Source: an uncultured Enterococcus sp. (GTDB lineage: Bacteria > Bacillota > Bacilli > Lactobacillales > Enterococcaceae). From it: 8,856 nucleotides of DNA. The stretch is taken from the NCBI GenBank assembly GCA_946409145.1, contig CAMJVA010000056.1, positions 1 to 8,856 on the forward strand, written 5' to 3'. Position 1 is the stretch's first letter. Each line of letters opens with the position of its first letter. Below the pieces are notes generated by a model that had not been told where the DNA came from, ran no database searches, and saw only the letters and a program-made list of their open reading frames with translations. A program made the translations under genes and the position numbers. This document shows positions 6,833 through 8,856 of this stretch, one piece after another.

Positions 6833-8213
6833 TCAAGAAGAAGAATATGAATATGGCTTCCATGATGAAATTGCGCCAGTTTATACCACTGGTGATGGTT
6901 TATCAGAAGAAGTTATTCGCAATATTTCAAAAGCTAAAGGTGAACCAGAATGGATGTTAGATTTTCGTTTGAAATCCTTTAAAATTTACGAAAAATTGCC
7001 TATGCCCACATATGGTCCTGACCTTTCTGAACTTGAATTAGATAAAATTAATTACTTCATTCGCTCAGCTAAAAAACCAGCGAGAACTTGGGATGAAGTG
7101 CCTGATGATATTAAAAATACTTTCGAGCGTCTTGGGGTTCCAGAAGCTGAACGAGCTTACTTAGCCGGCTCTTCTGCTCAATATGAATCAGAAGTGGTTT
7201 ACCACAATATGAAAGAAGAATTTATTAAATTAGGCATTGTCTTTATGGATACAGATTCTGCTTTAAAAGAATATCCTGAATTATTTAAAGAATATTTCGG
7301 AAAATTAGTTCCGCCTAATGATAATAAATTAGCTGCTTTAAATTCTGCTTGCTGGTCTGGAGGAAGTTTTATTTATATTCCAAAAGGAGTAAAAACAGAT
7401 ATTCCTATTCAGTCTTATTTCAGAATCAACGCCGCTAACGCTGGACAATTTGAACGGACCTTAATTATTGTTGATGAAGGAGCAAGCATTAATTATGTAG
7501 AAGGGTGCACGGCGCCAGTTTATTCCACTGATTCTTTACATGCTGCTGTTGTAGAAGTTTTTGTTAAAAAAGATGGTTATTGCCGTTACACGACTATTCA
7601 AAACTGGTCCAATAATGTTTACTCTTTAGAAACAAAAAGAGCAGTAGCTTATGAAAATGCGACAATGGAATGGGTTGACGGTAACTTAGGTTCTAAAGTA
7701 ACCATGAAATACCCAAGTGTCTACATGAACGGAACGGGAGCTCGTGGAACCATGTTATCCATTGCCGTTGCTGGAAAAGGCATTGTCTTAGATAACGGGG
7801 CAAGAATGCTTCACAACGCCCCAAAAACTTCCTCGACGATTATTTCAAAATCCATTTCAAAAAATGGTGGAGAAGTAGATTACCGAGGAGAAGTTAAATT
7901 TGCAAAAAATTCTGCTGGTAGTATGAGCCACATTGAATGTGACACGATTATTATGGATGAATTTTCTAAATCAGATACTATTCCTTTTAATGAAATTCAT
8001 AATTCCAAAGTTTCTTTAGAACATGAAGCAAAAGTTTCTAAGATTTCTGAAGAACAACTTTTCTACTTAATGAGTCGTGGTTTAACTGAAGCCCAAGCGA
8101 CAGAAATGATTGTCATGGGCTTTGTGGAACCATTTACCAAAGAGCTTCCAATGGAATATGCCGTAGAACTTAATCGTTTGATTGGTATGGAAATGGAAGG
8201 GTCTGTAGGTTAA
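6819..8213 (+). CDS. sufB: Fe-S cluster assembly scaffold protein SufB
   Basis: SufB is the core scaffold subunit that receives sulfur and, with SufC and SufD, builds the Fe-S cluster. The 464 residues match the usual Firmicute SufB length. Family landmarks run in order: EWMLDFRLKSF near the N-terminus, YESEVVYHNM, PPNDNKLAALNSACWSGGSFIYIPKGV, NYVEGCTAP and GARMLHNAPKTSS. These are followed by the SHIECDTIIM and LEHEAKVSKI motifs and a C-terminal EQLFYLMSRGL. Cys374 (IECDT) and Glu403 (LEHEA) are 29 residues apart, the same spacing as E. coli SufB Cys405 and Glu434, which are known to be needed for cluster assembly. The ATG has AAGGAGGA 5 bases upstream and overlaps the end of sufU by 14 bases. 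It is the last gene of the operon, with a terminator starting 12 bases after the stop. Confidence 0.98.
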   Translation: MTEINQEEEYEYGFHDEIAPVYTTGDGLSEEVIRNISKAKGEPEWMLDFRLKSFKIYEKLPMPTYGPDLSELELDKINYFIRSAKKPARTWDEVPDDIKNTFERLGVPEAERAYLAGSSAQYESEVVYHNMKEEFIKLGIVFMDTDSALKEYPELFKEYFGKLVPPNDNKLAALNSACWSGGSFIYIPKGVKTDIPIQSYFRINAANAGQFERTLIIVDEGASINYVEGCTAPVYSTDSLHAAVVEVFVKKDGYCRYTTIQNWSNNVYSLETKRAVAYENATMEWVDGNLGSKVTMKYPSVYMNGTGARGTMLSIAVAGKGIVLDNGARMLHNAPKTSSTIISKSISKNGGEVDYRGEVKFAKNSAGSMSHIECDTIIMDEFSKSDTIPFNEIHNSKVSLEHEAKVSKISEEQLFYLMSRGLTEAQATEMIVMGFVEPFTKELPMEYAVELNRLIGMEMEGSVG

Positions 8214-8225
8214 ACTGTAAAATTT

Positions 8226-8264
8226 AGCTAGGATTGGCTTTAAATGGCCTTTCCTAGTTTTTTT
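8226..8264 (+). terminator. Intrinsic terminator of the suf operon
   Basis: CTAGGA (8228-8233) pairs with TCCTAG (8252-8257), and GGC (8236-8238) pairs with GCC (8247-8249). A TT/TT internal mismatch separates the two helices and TTTAAATG forms the loop. The outer A-T and G-T pairs extend the stem, and seven T residues follow at 8258-8264. Confidence 0.87.
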
Positions 8265-8338
8265 ATTTTGCGTGAAATGAAAAATTCTATCTGAAACTCT
8301 ATCTACTTTTTATTTTCAGTGGTAACTTTTTTGAAATT

Positions 8339-8347
8339 TGGTACTAT
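8339..8347 (+). promoter_or_regulatory. Possible extended -10 promoter for the VanZ-family gene
   Basis: TG-G-TACTAT (8339-8347) fits an extended -10 element (TGnTAxxAT-type). No clear -35 box is present 16-18 bases upstream. A start near 8354 would leave only about 10 bases of leader, within the GAGGTG ribosome-binding site, so this call is weak. The rest of the 150-base spacer holds only the suf terminator. Confidence 0.28.
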
Positions 8348-8363
8348 ATAAAAGAGGTGAATT

Positions 8364-8806
8364 ATGAAAAAACATTTGAAAAATGGTAATTTTTATATAG
8401 GTTTAGCTGTAGTGATGATGCTTATTTTATTTATTTCTTCTTCCCAAACTTATGAGCAACAATCCCAAATTGGACTTTTAGGGAAAATATTAAGTGGAGA
8501 ACCTTTCAAAGAAAGTCTAAGTAAGATTCATTTTATGTACGCAGGATCTCCTGTAAGTGTGAAAGATTCTGGTTATTTAAAATTTGTGGAATTTTTTATT
8601 CGTAAAGGGGCTCATTTTACCACTTATTTTATTTTGGGTATGTCATTTTTCTTAGGCCTTTATCCCAAAACAAAAATTATTTTATTAACAGGCTTAGTAA
8701 GCTGGCTTTCTGCTACAGGTTATGCCGCCTTAGATGAGTTCCACCAAATGTTAACTGGAGGCAGAACCCCACTATTTCAAGATGTGGTCTTAGATAGTGT
8801 TGGTGC
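8364..8806 (+). CDS. VanZ-family membrane protein (3' truncated at contig end)
   Basis: A small integral membrane protein of the VanZ-like family. It has an N-terminal hydrophobic helix (about 10-26), an extracytoplasmic-looking stretch, then the conserved block RKGAHFTTYFILG (80-92), hydrophobic segments around 84-100 and 103-122, DEFHQ (124-128) and GRTPLFQDVVLDSVG (133-147). VanZ of enterococci is linked to low-level teicoplanin resistance, but most family members have no proven role and I do not infer resistance here. The ATG has GAGGTG (8354-8359) 4 bases upstream. Genomic sequence stops at about 8806, after codon 147 or 148. The frame appears to run on to a TAG at 8838-8840, but those last ten codons (DRKSVVRERV) are adapter sequence. 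The normal final hydrophobic helix after the DVVLDSVGA motif is therefore missing because of the contig end, not because the gene is shortened. Confidence 0.88.
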
Positions 8807-8856
8807 AGATCGGAAGAGCGTCGTTAGGGAAAGAGTGTAGATCTCGGTGGTCGCCG
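8807..8856. other. Illumina universal adapter contamination at contig end
   Basis: The segment begins AGATCGGAAGAGCGTCGT, continues with TAGGGAAAGAGTGT and ends AGATCTCGGTGGTCGCCG. This is the reverse complement of the Illumina universal (P5-side) adapter as I know it, with one G missing after the first 18 bases (canonical TCGTGTAGGG, here TCGTTAGGG). It is out of keeping with the AT-rich genome around it and ends at the last base of the window. It is not biological sequence. Confidence 0.97.

Noticed and set aside
8286..8304. TCTATCT direct repeat (8286-8292 and 8298-8304) upstream of the VanZ-family gene
   Set aside because: Only two short copies in low-complexity AT-rich DNA, with no relation to a clear promoter.
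8364..8806. VanZ-family gene as evidence of a glycopeptide-resistance cluster
   Set aside because: No van regulatory or ligase genes are present, and stand-alone VanZ-like genes are common in Firmicute chromosomes.

Overview
This AT-rich window (roughly one third G+C by eye) reads as a low-GC Firmicute. The gene order sufC-sufD-sufS-sufU-sufB, with SufU in place of an A-type or IscU scaffold, the strong AGGAGG ribosome-binding sites and the protein sequences all point to Lactobacillales. An Enterococcaceae-type organism (Enterococcus, Vagococcus, Melissococcus or a relative) is my best guess from memory of SufC and ABC exporter sequences; genus cannot be fixed from the window alone.

Layout, all genes on the + strand. 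Bases 1-2807 hold a two-gene operon for a heterodimeric ABC exporter of the EfrAB/EfrCD/LmrCD/BmrCD/TM287-288 type. The first subunit is cut at its 5' end by the window edge, and the two genes overlap by 4 bases (ATGA). A strong intrinsic terminator follows (2848-2881). A 252-base spacer then carries a near-consensus promoter (2973-3001) whose -35 box is one arm of a perfect inverted repeat. Bases 3060-8213 are the complete SUF iron-sulfur cluster assembly operon, closed by a second intrinsic terminator (8226-8264). A VanZ-family membrane protein gene starts at 8364 and is cut off at about 8806.

The last 50 bases (8807-8856) are not genomic. They match the Illumina universal (P5-side) sequencing adapter with one base missing, so this is a contig end with untrimmed adapter, and the last ten residues of the apparent VanZ reading frame are adapter-encoded.

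How the genes work together: SufS takes sulfur from cysteine, SufU (a zinc protein) accepts the persulfide, and the SufB-SufC-SufD complex uses SufC ATPase activity to build an Fe-S cluster for transfer to apoproteins. Every key residue I checked is present. The four genes sufD, sufS, sufU and sufB are joined by three overlaps of exactly 14 bases each, which suggests tight translational coupling. The ABC exporter and VanZ are separate transcription units with no evident link to SUF.

I did not find a convincing previously undescribed system. The most useful observations are the adapter artefact, the uniform 14-base overlaps, the operator-like symmetry at the suf promoter and the paired active-site degeneracy of the ABC exporter.
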